This document shows, piece by piece, positions 36,920 to 45,555 of a stretch of 64,000 nt of DNA; the first letter of the stretch is position 1, and each line of letters begins with the position of its first letter. The DNA comes from Bin80 sp965116685 (GTDB taxonomy: Bacteria > Bacteroidota > Rhodothermia > Rhodothermales > Bin80): NCBI GenBank assembly GCA_965116685.1, contig OZ220707.1:3410001-3474000 (forward strand). Reading direction: 5' to 3'. The notes under the pieces were generated by a model. It made no database searches and was not told the origin of the DNA. It saw only the letters and a program-made list of their open reading frames with translations. Position numbers and translations under genes: made by a program.

Positions 36920-37329
36920 TACACGGGACAGCGCTGGTGGAGGGGATTGCTTCCGGTCCGCTTTTGGTCAGCGATATGCCGCTTAGTTTCTGGGGTGGTT
37001 ACAATCAGTTTACGGGAGAGGTGATTGATCGTCGGCATCCATTATCGGGGAAAATTGCAACGGGTTGTGTGTTGGCGATTCCTGCTTCAAAAGGTTCGAG
37101 TACAACCACTGCAGTCTTACTGGAGGCGGTACGCAGGGGGACGGCCCCCACCGCTTTGATCACGAATCAGGTAGACACATTTCTGGTGCTTGCCTCGATT
37201 GTGGCGGATGAACTTTATCAAAAATCGATTCCAGTCTTAGCCTTGGATGCCGAAGGGTTCAATCTGCTCAGTAGTGGTCAGTATGCAGCGTTGGGCCAGC
37301 GTGGAACGCTCACGGTCACGGAGCAGTAG
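36907..37329 (+). CDS. Aconitase X, small (swivel) subunit
   Basis: A 140-residue DUF126/AcnX swivel-domain protein: MGHVIHGTALVEGIASGPLL, then PLSFWGGYNQFTGEVIDRRHPLSG and LAIPASKGSSTTTAVLLEA, which provide part of the active site (the PASKGSST loop). It overlaps the large subunit and is out of frame with it, so the two are made as separate coupled polypeptides rather than fused. Its stop overlaps the convergent mnmD gene by 14 bp. Confidence 0.9.
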   Translation: MGHVIHGTALVEGIASGPLLVSDMPLSFWGGYNQFTGEVIDRRHPLSGKIATGCVLAIPASKGSSTTTAVLLEAVRRGTAPTALITNQVDTFLVLASIVADELYQKSIPVLALDAEGFNLLSSGQYAALGQRGTLTVTEQ

Positions 37330-38053
37330 GCTTCCATGCAACAAGGACTTCTCGTTTTCCGGGTGGCCCCGGTCGCCGAATCACTGAGAACCCGCTTGCG
37401 ACAAGAGCTCGCCGAACATGGCCGGCAGCAGAATAGGTTGCAAGGCAGCCGCCATCACATAGAGCATCATGTAGTTGTTGAATAAAGGCCAACGTCCAAA
37501 GCTTTGGGTTCACTTGTGGATCAAATGCGTCTAGGTAGATACAGTCATATGTACTGAAAGAAAGGTTGGCAGCAGTGGCTTCGCCGATGTGTAATTGGAG
37601 GATGCTGTCGTATTCATAAGGTAGCTGGTAGATGCCATAGGGGACTTCTTTATCAAAGGTTTGTCTCCACGTAATAAGATATTCCGCAAGCGAGGGATCA
37701 CCGATCAGGTCCGTGTAGCTTAACTGGGATAATAGGTCAGCACTTGGTATTTGCAGATCTAATCCAGTATATGTGATGGACACGCGATGGCGCAGGGCAA
37801 GCGATGCAGTCAAGAGCCAGTTCAGTCCTGCGCCGAAGCCGATCTCTAAAATGGCAATCTCTTTCCTGGATTGGAATAGCTCGGTCAACCTGGTACCTTC
37901 AAGGAACACATGCTTGGCTTCTGCCAAAGCGCCGTGCATTGAATGGAATGATTGCTGATACTGGTTGCTGTATAAAGTCCGGCTACCGTCTTGGGTTGTG
38001 CGGATTTCGAGAGATTGATTCAAATAAACGAATGTATGATGGAGAGGAAGCAT
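37316..38053 (-). CDS. mnmD: tRNA (mnm5s2U34) methyltransferase, stand-alone MnmD
   Basis: A 245-residue SAM-dependent methyltransferase of the DUF752/MnmC N-domain family. It completes mnm5s2U at the wobble base of tRNAs. Motifs: LEIGFGAGLNWLLT (SAM binding), YDCIYLDAFDPQVNPKLWT, TYSAAGHVRRALVASGF and RPGPPGKREVLVAW at the C-terminus. The oxidoreductase (MnmC2) domain of the E. coli bifunctional enzyme is absent, as usual in Bacteroidota and Firmicutes. Confidence 0.92.
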   Translation of the reverse strand: MLPLHHTFVYLNQSLEIRTTQDGSRTLYSNQYQQSFHSMHGALAEAKHVFLEGTRLTELFQSRKEIAILEIGFGAGLNWLLTASLALRHRVSITYTGLDLQIPSADLLSQLSYTDLIGDPSLAEYLITWRQTFDKEVPYGIYQLPYEYDSILQLHIGEATAANLSFSTYDCIYLDAFDPQVNPKLWTLAFIQQLHDALCDGGCLATYSAAGHVRRALVASGFSVIRRPGPPGKREVLVAWKPTAP

Positions 38054-38395
38054 AGCATGTCCGTGAAGTTAATTGCTGGGATGATACAAGATGGGACTAT
38101 TGACTGGGGATTGGGAGATGCTTACCACAATGCCCTATTACAATCATTTCTCGGTCAGTATCCCAATAAAAAAAGAGATCTCCACGATCCAGGAAAATAA
38201 TTCTGCGGTTGTGACCACAGATACGGCACGCCAATGGTGGAATCGGTTCAATCAAGCGGGTAACATATTTAGATCTTGTTATGCAAATGCATTTCAATGT
38301 GAAACGAACAGGGCGGGATAAGGTGTGGAACCTATTCTATCACGCTATGTATGAGAGCATTGAGACGCGTTCTGTGTGAACGCCCTCCCTCCGAG
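38054..38395. other. Gene-poor spacer before the DUF3800 gene
   Basis: About 340 bp. Two overlapping short plus-strand frames of 47-60 codons are open here, but neither has a ribosome site nor a recognisable motif. I see no gene I can support. Confidence 0.3.
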
Positions 38396-38427
38396 GCCCG
38401 CGCGTTAGTGTGGGCTTTCGTGTTTTT
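38396..38427 (+). terminator. Rho-independent terminator-like hairpin
   Basis: GCCCGCGC (38396-38403), loop GTTA, GTGTGGGC (38408-38415): an 8-bp stem with G-U pairs, followed by TTTCGTGTTTTT. It lies about 20 bp upstream of the DUF3800 start, so it could also act as an attenuator for that gene. Confidence 0.55.
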
Positions 38428-38447
38428 GAGGCCCTCTGATTAAGTCC

Positions 38448-39190
38448 ATGTACTTTGTCTATCTTGACGAATTTGGTCATATTGGTCCCTTTGTAGATCG
38501 CAAGCATTCGCGCTACAATGATTGCCCTGTATTCGGTCTGGCAGGTTTCGCAACACCTGTAGATTCTGTGCGACATTTTGGAACTTGGTTTTTCCAAAGG
38601 AAATGTCAGTTTATGAGAGCGAATATCAATCAATCAGGTAAGCATCCATGGGAATGGGAAAAAAAGGAACGAATCTCTATCACCCGAACAACTTACATCG
38701 TTATCCGTGGCTTCGCCAGTTCACTTCCCGTCTCTTTTACAAGATCCAAAAGTCGGGCGGCTTTATATTCTACTACGGGCTTGAGAAAACAGCCATGCCT
38801 GATGAACACAACCCAATTGGGATGTATCGGGGTGTTTTACGGCAATTGATAAAGCGCATAAATCAGTACTGTGAAAATTCGTCCCCCAGGCCTAAGAATT
38901 TTATGCTAGCATTGGATGAGCATGACCAGCGTAATAGTCTTCTGGATCAAGCAGCACGAAGCATGTATGGCGATGTTGATCAGTGCAAACGCCTGGTTGA
39001 ACAGCCGTTTCATCTGGAGAGCCACCGTTATCAAAATCTACAAGCTGCAGATTGGATTGCTGGACTGATTGGGCGGTTAGGTACGTTTTGGGTGGCTCCA
39101 AATGAATTTCCTGAAAACGATGTGTTCGCTCGCTACTTTGAATATCGACTACAACAGGTTGCTCGCAGGTCGGGAATTAGGACAGCATAG
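38448..39190 (+). pseudogene. DUF3800 protein, split by a -1 shift at an A7 run
   Basis: Frame 1 (from 38448) encodes MYFVYLDEFGHIGPFV through NQSGKHPWEWEKK. The remainder, GTNLYHPNNLHRYPWLRQFT to ARRSGIRTA, is in the -1 frame and ends at 39190. Together they give a normal ~247-residue DUF3800 protein (YLDEFG at the start; LALDEHDQRNSLL and QAADWIAGLIGRLG later). The switch falls at A_AAA_AAG (38659-38666), a classic -1 slippery heptamer, so slippage could restore the full protein; a one-base deletion in a pseudogene is the simpler alternative. DUF3800 proteins are RNase H-like and frequent in mobile or defence contexts. Confidence 0.75.
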
Positions 39191-39247
39191 CACAGGCATC
39201 TCCCTCTATCGTTGTTAGATCTGTCTTATCTTCGGGCAGGGACCATC

Positions 39248-39263
39248 AACTGCTATAGCAGTT
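39248..39263. promoter_or_regulatory. 16-bp perfect palindrome upstream of mntR
   Basis: AACTGCTATAGCAGTT ends 28 bp before the regulator's ATG. A perfect palindrome here could be an operator or part of a short hairpin. It does not resemble the DtxR/MntR-like box found at 54894-54909, so autoregulation by the same protein is not supported. Confidence 0.3.
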
Positions 39264-39291
39264 AGAGCTTGCGTTTCATTGATTTACCACG

Positions 39292-39939
39292 ATGCTTAGC
39301 CCGGCTATTCAGGATTATCTGAAAGTGATCTTTTTGATCCAGGAAGAGAATGTTGTGGTCACAACCACAGATATTGCTCGCGCAATGAATGTGTCAGCCG
39401 CATCTGTGACCGGCATGATCAAGCGCCTGGATCGAATGACGCTGGTAGTGCATGAATCCTATAAGGGAGTCACGCTCACAGAAGCTGGAGAAAAAATTGC
39501 GCTGGAAATCATTCGCCATCATCGACTCCTGGAAACCTATCTCAAAGAAATCCTGGGCTACTCTTGGGAAAAGATGCATGATGAGGCAGAACACTTGGAG
39601 CATCATATTTCCGAGGATTTTGAAGAGAGGATAGATGCTCTGTTGGGGTATCCAACCCATGACCCACATGGGCATCCAATTCCGACACAGGATCTCAAAT
39701 TAGTTCGTGCTAAGACCGTAGTACTCTCAGATGCCCCCGCCGATCAGCCGCTGGCGATTCACCACCTCTTGGATACGGACACAAGTTTATTGGACTCGCT
39801 GGAAGATATTGGCCTAATGCCAGGGTGTGAGGTCCGTATTGTTGGACGACAAAGCAATGGGATGATCGTTAGAGTCGATAATCGGGCGGAAGTGTCTATC
39901 ACGAAAAAAATTTCTGACAGCGTACATGTGATGGCTTAG
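39292..39939 (+). CDS. mntR: DtxR/MntR-family metal-dependent transcriptional regulator
   Basis: A 215-residue DtxR-type repressor. It has an N-terminal winged helix (LSPAIQDYLKVIFLIQEEN, TTTDIARAMNVSAASVTGMIKRLDRM), a metal-binding/dimerisation domain (HHRLLETYLKEILGYSW, DEAEHLEHHISEDFEERI) and a C-terminal FeoA/SH3-like domain (LLDSLEDIGLMPGCEVRIVG). Such proteins sense Mn2+ or Fe2+ and bind TTTAG/CTAAA-like boxes; one lies ahead of the metal ABC operon at 54924. It is the only regulator of this type in the window. Converges on arginase with a 4-bp overlap of stop regions. Confidence 0.9.
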   Translation: MLSPAIQDYLKVIFLIQEENVVVTTTDIARAMNVSAASVTGMIKRLDRMTLVVHESYKGVTLTEAGEKIALEIIRHHRLLETYLKEILGYSWEKMHDEAEHLEHHISEDFEERIDALLGYPTHDPHGHPIPTQDLKLVRAKTVVLSDAPADQPLAIHHLLDTDTSLLDSLEDIGLMPGCEVRIVGRQSNGMIVRVDNRAEVSITKKISDSVHVMA

Positions 39940-40829
39940 AGAATCGTTTTCCCCAGAAGGGATGCCAAAAGGCTGGCAGCCAGTTCGGCAGTCCGGTTAT
40001 GCTCATCAATAATGGGGTTGATCTCAACGACTTCTGCCGAGGCCAAGCGACCATCCTCTGCGATCAATTCCATCAGCAGGTGCGCTTCCCGCGGGCGGAG
40101 ACCGCCCTCAACGGGCGTTCCGACCCCTGGTGCAAAATATGGATCAATGCTGTCTACGTCAAAGCTGACATGCAGACTATTACAGTGTTCAAGTTGTTTG
40201 AGGGCCGGTTTTACAACCGCTGCAATGCCACGCTCATCAATGTCCCGCATCGTATAGATGCCCATCTGCGATTCCTGCAAAATGCGGCGCTCTGCTATAT
40301 CTAGGTCGCGCAGCGCAATCATTGCAATATCTTTTGAGCGCAGTTTTGGGCCGGGGCGTCCCACGCTGGTTAATCGCTCGGATCCAGATCCGCAAAGGAC
40401 CGCCATGGGCATCCCGTGGATATTCCCGCTGGGTGAGGAGGCGGGGGTGTTATAATCTGCATGTGCATCAATCCAGATAATCCCTTTCGGTCCATCGTGG
40501 GTTGCCCCTCCGACACTTCCAATCGCAATCGAATGATCGCCTCCCATGATCAAAGGGAATTGTCCCTGAGCGATTGCATGTCGAACCTCCTCATACAACA
40601 GGCTGCAGGTATCCCGGATAGGCTCAACATAGTCATCATCCGTATCCAGTGAGGCTCGGAGTGCGGTTGGAATGTTCCCGGAATCAGTTACTCGATGTCC
40701 CAACTGGCGCAGACGATCTGCAAGCCCAGCATATCGAAGTGCACTGGGGCCCACATCTACTCCACGCAAATCCTGCCCCAGATCCATTGGGACTCCAATC
40801 AGGCGGATGTCTCGAAGTTGTTGATTCAT
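39936..40829 (-). CDS. rocF: Arginase
   Basis: A 297-residue ureohydrolase that splits arginine to ornithine and urea. The binuclear manganese ligands are all present: MGGDHSIAIG, WIDAHADYNTPASSPSGNIHGMP (DAHAD plus the substrate-loop residues) and SFDVDSIDPYFAPGVGTPVEGG (DVDSID). The start region IRLIGVPMDLGQDLRGVDVGPSALR is typical of arginases rather than agmatinases or formimidoylglutamases. Convergent with mntR. Confidence 0.92.
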   Translation of the reverse strand: MNQQLRDIRLIGVPMDLGQDLRGVDVGPSALRYAGLADRLRQLGHRVTDSGNIPTALRASLDTDDDYVEPIRDTCSLLYEEVRHAIAQGQFPLIMGGDHSIAIGSVGGATHDGPKGIIWIDAHADYNTPASSPSGNIHGMPMAVLCGSGSERLTSVGRPGPKLRSKDIAMIALRDLDIAERRILQESQMGIYTMRDIDERGIAAVVKPALKQLEHCNSLHVSFDVDSIDPYFAPGVGTPVEGGLRPREAHLLMELIAEDGRLASAEVVEINPIIDEHNRTAELAASLLASLLGKTIL

Positions 40830-40932
40830 TGGATCTCAATTAGTTTGGTACGATCAAAACGAGGCTTATTCTTTAGTTTTACGGATCCGAATTTACCTGT
40901 ACGGCGTTTGCCGTCAATCCAGTTCCATTCCG

Positions 40933-42735
40933 ATGCAATCCCTCTCCCGGCTAAACCCCTACTTTATACGCTATTGGCGGTTGTTCGTACCGGGTCTCCT
41001 ATTTACGATGATTTCTGCAGTTTTTGCAATTGCAGTGCCCGTCGTGGTTCGACAAGCCATTGACAGCCTCCCCCGTTTTGAGAGACTCTATCGACAATTT
41101 GAAGCCACAGATCTACAGCATACATTGTATTGGGATTTTTTCTGGACGCTGCTGATTTTTGGTCTAATCATCATTGGTCTGAGTTTAGCAAACGGAGCAT
41201 TCACGTTTTTGATGCGGCAGACCGTGATTGTAGCCTCGCGTCATATCGAGTTCGATATGCGCAACGCATTGTACGAACACTTGCAAAAACTTTCAGCCAA
41301 TTTCTATCATCGGACAAGGACGGGAGATGTCATCACACGCGCAACGAGCGATATCGAGCAGGTACGCCGCTACATCGGACCGGCGATCATGTACTCCACC
41401 AGAGCCCTTGTGATTGTGATTGCTGCAATTACAGCCATGCTGATTATCTCGCCGACACTGACATTTTATGCGCTCATGCCGATGTCGATCCTTGCCGTAT
41501 CAATCTTTATTATTGCACAACTTGTGCATAAGCGTAGCGAGGCACTTCAGCGCCAGTACGCACAGCTCACGAGCCGTGTCCAGGAAACACTTTCAGGGAT
41601 TCGGTTGGTGAAGGCCTATGCGCGGGAAGAGACGGAGACCCAGGCATTCGAAAAAGAAAGTCGTTCCTATAAAACGCGAATGCTAGGTCTTGCGCGAGTG
41701 GAGGCAGCATGGAGACCGGTCTTTGTGATCGTCGTTGGGCTGTCGGAAATCATGGTCGTCTGGGTAGGCGGACGCTTAGTCTCTGAAGGGATTATTACAA
41801 TAGGAAACATTGCAGAATACATTATCTATGTTGCACTCATGACCTGGCCGGTCGCTGCATTTGGTCTTGTAATATCCATGATGCAGCGGGCCAGCGCTTC
41901 CGCGGAGCGAATTTATGAGGTCTTGGATCAGAACCCAGATATATCGGATAGCTCCCGTACGAATCATTCGATCAGAAAGATTGACGGACGAGTGACCTTT
42001 GAAAATGTCTCATTCCGGTACGAAGAGCATCTGCCGTATGCACTCCGGGATATATCCTTTGATGTGCCTGCTGGAAAAAGTCTTGCCATTGTTGGGAAAA
42101 CTGGATCAGGGAAGTCAACCTTGATAGATCTGATTGGCCGTCTGACCGAGCCAACAAAGGGGCGGGTCTTGATTGATGGCCGGGAAGCACAAAAATTGCC
42201 ACTCAGTGTGCTCAGGAAAAAGATTGGGTATGTTCCGCAGGATGTGTTTCTGTTCAGTGATTCGATAGGGAATAATATTGCTTTTGGAACGGTGGATGCA
42301 TCGAAAGAAGACATCCGTCAGGCGGCATTTGAAGCGGAACTTCTCGAAACCGTTCTGGAATTCCCGGAGGGACTCGACAGTGGGGTAGGGGAACGAGGGG
42401 TCTCACTCTCCGGTGGACAGGCTCAGCGAACGACCATTGCTCGCGCACTGATCCGGCAGCCAAGAATATTCATCTTGGACGATGCGCTTAGCAGTGTAGA
42501 TACAAACACCGAGTCACGTATCCTTGAGCATCTGCGTAAAAGACAAGGGCATCATACCATGATCATGATCAGTCATCGCATTTCAAGTATAAAGGGGGTA
42601 GATCAGATCATTGTACTTGACCAGGGGCGTATTGTAGAGCGTGGAACGCATGAGTCTCTCATGCAGCAGAATGGGCTCTATGCACAGATGTATCAGCGCC
42701 AATTACTTGAAGAAAGGCTCAAAGCACTGCAGTGA
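40933..42735 (+). CDS. Half-size ABC exporter (MdlA/TmrA-type), degenerate catalytic site
   Basis: A 600-residue TMD-NBD protein. Six membrane helices occupy residues ~15-310. The NBD has Walker A VGKTGSGKSTLID, Q-loop YVPQDVFLF, intact signature LSGGQAQRTTIARAL and Walker B FILDDALSSVDT. The residue after Walker B is Asp rather than the catalytic Glu, as in one partner of heterodimeric exporters (TM287-like). The other partner is at 43681-45465, with RNase Z between them. The overlaps at both joints imply one operon. Substrate unknown (lipids or drugs in relatives). Confidence 0.88.
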   Translation: MQSLSRLNPYFIRYWRLFVPGLLFTMISAVFAIAVPVVVRQAIDSLPRFERLYRQFEATDLQHTLYWDFFWTLLIFGLIIIGLSLANGAFTFLMRQTVIVASRHIEFDMRNALYEHLQKLSANFYHRTRTGDVITRATSDIEQVRRYIGPAIMYSTRALVIVIAAITAMLIISPTLTFYALMPMSILAVSIFIIAQLVHKRSEALQRQYAQLTSRVQETLSGIRLVKAYAREETETQAFEKESRSYKTRMLGLARVEAAWRPVFVIVVGLSEIMVVWVGGRLVSEGIITIGNIAEYIIYVALMTWPVAAFGLVISMMQRASASAERIYEVLDQNPDISDSSRTNHSIRKIDGRVTFENVSFRYEEHLPYALRDISFDVPAGKSLAIVGKTGSGKSTLIDLIGRLTEPTKGRVLIDGREAQKLPLSVLRKKIGYVPQDVFLFSDSIGNNIAFGTVDASKEDIRQAAFEAELLETVLEFPEGLDSGVGERGVSLSGGQAQRTTIARALIRQPRIFILDDALSSVDTNTESRILEHLRKRQGHHTMIMISHRISSIKGVDQIIVLDQGRIVERGTHESLMQQNGLYAQMYQRQLLEERLKALQ

Positions 42736-42740
42736 GTTTG

Positions 42741-43688
42741 ATGGAATTAATACCATTGGGGACATCTTCAGCAACGATTGTTCAGGATCGGGGATTATCT
42801 GCCTATGTGCTTCGAAGCCAGGGAAAGGTGCTCCTTTTTGACTGTGGGGATGGGACGCAGTTCCGTCTCCTGAAGGCAGGGGTTCGTCGCAGTCGTATTC
42901 AGGCAGTCTTTATTTCTCACTTGCATGGAGATCATTATCTGGGGCTTTTTGGACTCCTGATCTCAATGTCCCTGGAGCGACGTAAAACCCCACTTACGAT
43001 CATAGCTCCCCGGGAGCTTGTAGATATCATAGGAGCAGTCCCAGGACTTCGACCGGGGGAAATTCGTTTTCAGATTCAATACGTAGTGCTGGAGGAAGAC
43101 TTTGGATCGCAAGAAGTCTACCGGGGGCACGGGCTACAGGTCCATGCTGAGCCATTGGATCATGGCAGATTTTGTATTGGCTATCGTGTGGAAAAAATAG
43201 ATGGGGCAAACCGAATTGATGGGGCGTTGGCACGTACACATGGGATAGATCAGCAAGAACAGTTTCAAAGGTTGGCTGCGGGGCATACCGTTCAGGCATC
43301 AGATGGGCGGATAGTTTCTCCGGATCAGGTGAAGAGGCGGTCACGGGAGGCCTTTGCATATGTTACCGATACACGTCTATGTAAAGGGGGATTGAATTTG
43401 GCCAGGGATGTAGAGTTACTGGTGCATGAGGCCACGTTCAGCCAGGAAGATGCAGAGCGCGCCTCCTCTACCGGGCACAGTACAGCACATGATGCGGCGT
43501 TATTGGCGAAGATGGCTGGTGCAGGTAAATTACTGTTGACACATTTTAGTGCCAGATATTGGGATGTGACGCTTCTCAGGCAAGAGGCGAGAGCAGTTTT
43601 TCCTAACACAGAGATTGCGGAAGAATATCGTGTGTATCCCATCGTCTCCGAGGGGGCTGCACCACAGACCGACTCCCCGAATGAGTAA
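42741..43688 (+). CDS. rnz: Ribonuclease Z
   Basis: About 315 residues of the metallo-beta-lactamase/ElaC family; trims tRNA 3' trailers. ATG at 42741 gives MELIPLGTSSATIVQ, the family N-terminus; a GTG at 42732 overlapping the preceding stop is the alternative. Zinc motif FISHLHGDHYLGLFGLL near residue 60, then EPLDHGRFCIGYRVE, AYVTDTR, LLVHEATFSQEDA and STAHDAALLAKMAGAGKLLLTHFSARYWD near the end. The gene is sandwiched between two ABC half-transporter genes and overlaps the second (ATGA). Confidence 0.92.
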   Translation: MELIPLGTSSATIVQDRGLSAYVLRSQGKVLLFDCGDGTQFRLLKAGVRRSRIQAVFISHLHGDHYLGLFGLLISMSLERRKTPLTIIAPRELVDIIGAVPGLRPGEIRFQIQYVVLEEDFGSQEVYRGHGLQVHAEPLDHGRFCIGYRVEKIDGANRIDGALARTHGIDQQEQFQRLAAGHTVQASDGRIVSPDQVKRRSREAFAYVTDTRLCKGGLNLARDVELLVHEATFSQEDAERASSTGHSTAHDAALLAKMAGAGKLLLTHFSARYWDVTLLRQEARAVFPNTEIAEEYRVYPIVSEGAAPQTDSPNE

Positions 43689-45465
43689 GACAAAAGGCCT
43701 GGATCGGAGATTGTTAAGGCGTATCATTGGATATTTAATACCCTATAAGCACTGGGTAATCCTTGCATTTTGCCTAGTGCTTCTGGTTTCGTTTTTAGGT
43801 CCGCTCCGTCCCTGGTTGATTCGTTTGGCGATTGATCGTCACATTGTCCCTGGCGAACTAGACGGTTTATTTTTATTAATATCTGTCCTGTTGGGAGCGA
43901 TTGTATTGGAGGGGACGTTGGTGTATACGAATGCTTACTTCACCCAATGGATTGGGCAGCAGGCGATCTACGACGTACGTGTACGTGTTTTTCGCCATGT
44001 ACAGAGGCAGTCCCTCTCTTTCTTCGACCGAACGCCCATCGGGCGGCTAATCACCCGTACGACATCGGATGTGGAGGCACTTGCGGATGTACTGTCTGCG
44101 GGAATTGTGGTGATTATGGGGGATATGTTCAAACTGGTTTTCATTGCGGCATTCATGTTCAGTCTCAATTGGGTCCTTGCACTGGTTACGTTGTGCGTGA
44201 TGCCATTTATGCTGTTGGTGACGCTATGGTTTAAGCGAAACGTTCGGGGACAATACAGGGAGACGCGTAAGCAGGTTGCACGCCTGAATTCGTTCATGCA
44301 GGAACATGTGACAGGGATGCTGATTGTGCAGCTCTTTGGCCGGGAGAAAGTGGAGATGAAACGTTTTGAGAAAATCAACGATGAGCATCAGACTGCACAG
44401 CTCAAAACAGTCTTCTACCACTCACTCTTTTGGCCTGCGGTGGACATCATTGCATCCACCGCGATTGGATTTGTGTTATGGACAGGTGGTGTCAGTGCAA
44501 TTGGTGGTGCACTGACCATTGGGGTTCTCATTGCTTTCATTCAATACTGCCGCCAATTCTTCGAGCCAATTCGGAATTTATCAGAGCAGTTTAATACGCT
44601 TCAAGGTGCAATGGCGGGTGCAGAACGTATTTTTGATGTGCTTGATAATAATCAGTCACTGCCCGATGTAGAAGCGCAGGATCCTCCACAAAGGTTTGAA
44701 GGAGACATTGTTTTTGATGATGTTTGGTTTGCCTACAAAAACTTGGATGATGGAACGCCAAATTGGGTATTACGGGGGGTTTCGTTTACGATTCAGAGGG
44801 GACAGAATGCAGCGATTGTAGGAGCAACAGGTAGTGGAAAAACAACGATTATCAGCCTCCTCATGCGTTTTTATGATATCCAAAAGGGCCAAATACTTTT
44901 GGATGGGAAGGATATTCGCACACTCCGAATCAAGTATCTGCGTTGGCGTATCGGCTTGGTGTTACAGGATGTTTTTCTGTTCTCAGGATCAATATATCGC
45001 AATATTTCGCTGGGAAATTCTGATATCTCCCTTGCTCAGGTGAAGCAGGCTGCAAACACAATTGGGGCAGCTCAATTCATCGAACAGCTTCCCGAACAAT
45101 ACCACCATGATGTAGGTGAACGGGGAATATCGCTCTCACAGGGACAAAGGCAACTACTCTCATTTGTTCGTGTCTTGGCACATGACCCAGATATCTTAGT
45201 GCTTGACGAGGCGACCTCCAGTATTGATACGGAGACGGAACATATTATCCAACATGCCCTTGAAAGGGTATTGGAAGGGAGAACTTCCCTGGTCGTAGCC
45301 CATCGGCTGTCAACGATTCGTCACTCGGATACTATCCTTGTGCTCCACAAAGGACTATTAAGAGAGCAAGGAACGCATGACGAGTTAGTTGCAGCTGGTG
45401 GTCTCTATCAAACGCTCTATGAGTTGCAGTATCAGGAGCAGGAAAAACCCATGGAGGTTTACTAG
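43681..45465 (+). CDS. Half-size ABC exporter (MdlB/TmrB-type)
   Basis: The start is the ATG at 43681 (MSKTKGLDRRLLRR) overlapping the RNase Z stop; the frame is open 66 bp further upstream inside rnz. 594 residues. Six membrane helices, then an NBD with Walker A VGATGSGKTTIIS, Q-loop LVLQDVFLFSGSI, signature LSQGQRQLLSFVRVLA (variant) and Walker B ILVLDEATSSIDTETE with the catalytic Glu. The variant signature here and the missing Glu in the first half-transporter are complementary defects, as expected for a heterodimer with one degenerate ATP site. Confidence 0.88.
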   Translation: MSKTKGLDRRLLRRIIGYLIPYKHWVILAFCLVLLVSFLGPLRPWLIRLAIDRHIVPGELDGLFLLISVLLGAIVLEGTLVYTNAYFTQWIGQQAIYDVRVRVFRHVQRQSLSFFDRTPIGRLITRTTSDVEALADVLSAGIVVIMGDMFKLVFIAAFMFSLNWVLALVTLCVMPFMLLVTLWFKRNVRGQYRETRKQVARLNSFMQEHVTGMLIVQLFGREKVEMKRFEKINDEHQTAQLKTVFYHSLFWPAVDIIASTAIGFVLWTGGVSAIGGALTIGVLIAFIQYCRQFFEPIRNLSEQFNTLQGAMAGAERIFDVLDNNQSLPDVEAQDPPQRFEGDIVFDDVWFAYKNLDDGTPNWVLRGVSFTIQRGQNAAIVGATGSGKTTIISLLMRFYDIQKGQILLDGKDIRTLRIKYLRWRIGLVLQDVFLFSGSIYRNISLGNSDISLAQVKQAANTIGAAQFIEQLPEQYHHDVGERGISLSQGQRQLLSFVRVLAHDPDILVLDEATSSIDTETEHIIQHALERVLEGRTSLVVAHRLSTIRHSDTILVLHKGLLREQGTHDELVAAGGLYQTLYELQYQEQEKPMEVY

Positions 45466-45480
45466 GGAATCTCAAGGGCT

Positions 45481-45519
45481 GTCAAGTAGCCCGGGGGGAA
45501 TCCCTCGGGGCTACTTGAC
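45481..45519 (+). other. 39-bp hairpin resembling a group II intron 3' tip
   Basis: GTCAAGTAGCCC and GGGCTACTTGAC form a perfect 12-bp stem around a GGGGGGAATCCCTC loop, 15 bp after the ABC gene. No T-run follows. It could stop transcription, but its right arm matches the end of the intron remnant at 27150-27178 (CCGGGGGGAAT...CTACxTGAC), so it may be intron debris. Confidence 0.45.
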
Positions 45520-45555
45520 ATTCTCAAAATAAAATGAGGTCCGTCAACAAACTAA

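Noticed and set aside
45481..45519. Simple Rho-independent terminator after the ABC operon
   Set aside because: The stem is strong but no T-run follows, and the sequence matches the end of the intron remnant at 27150-27178; kept instead as an ambiguous hairpin.
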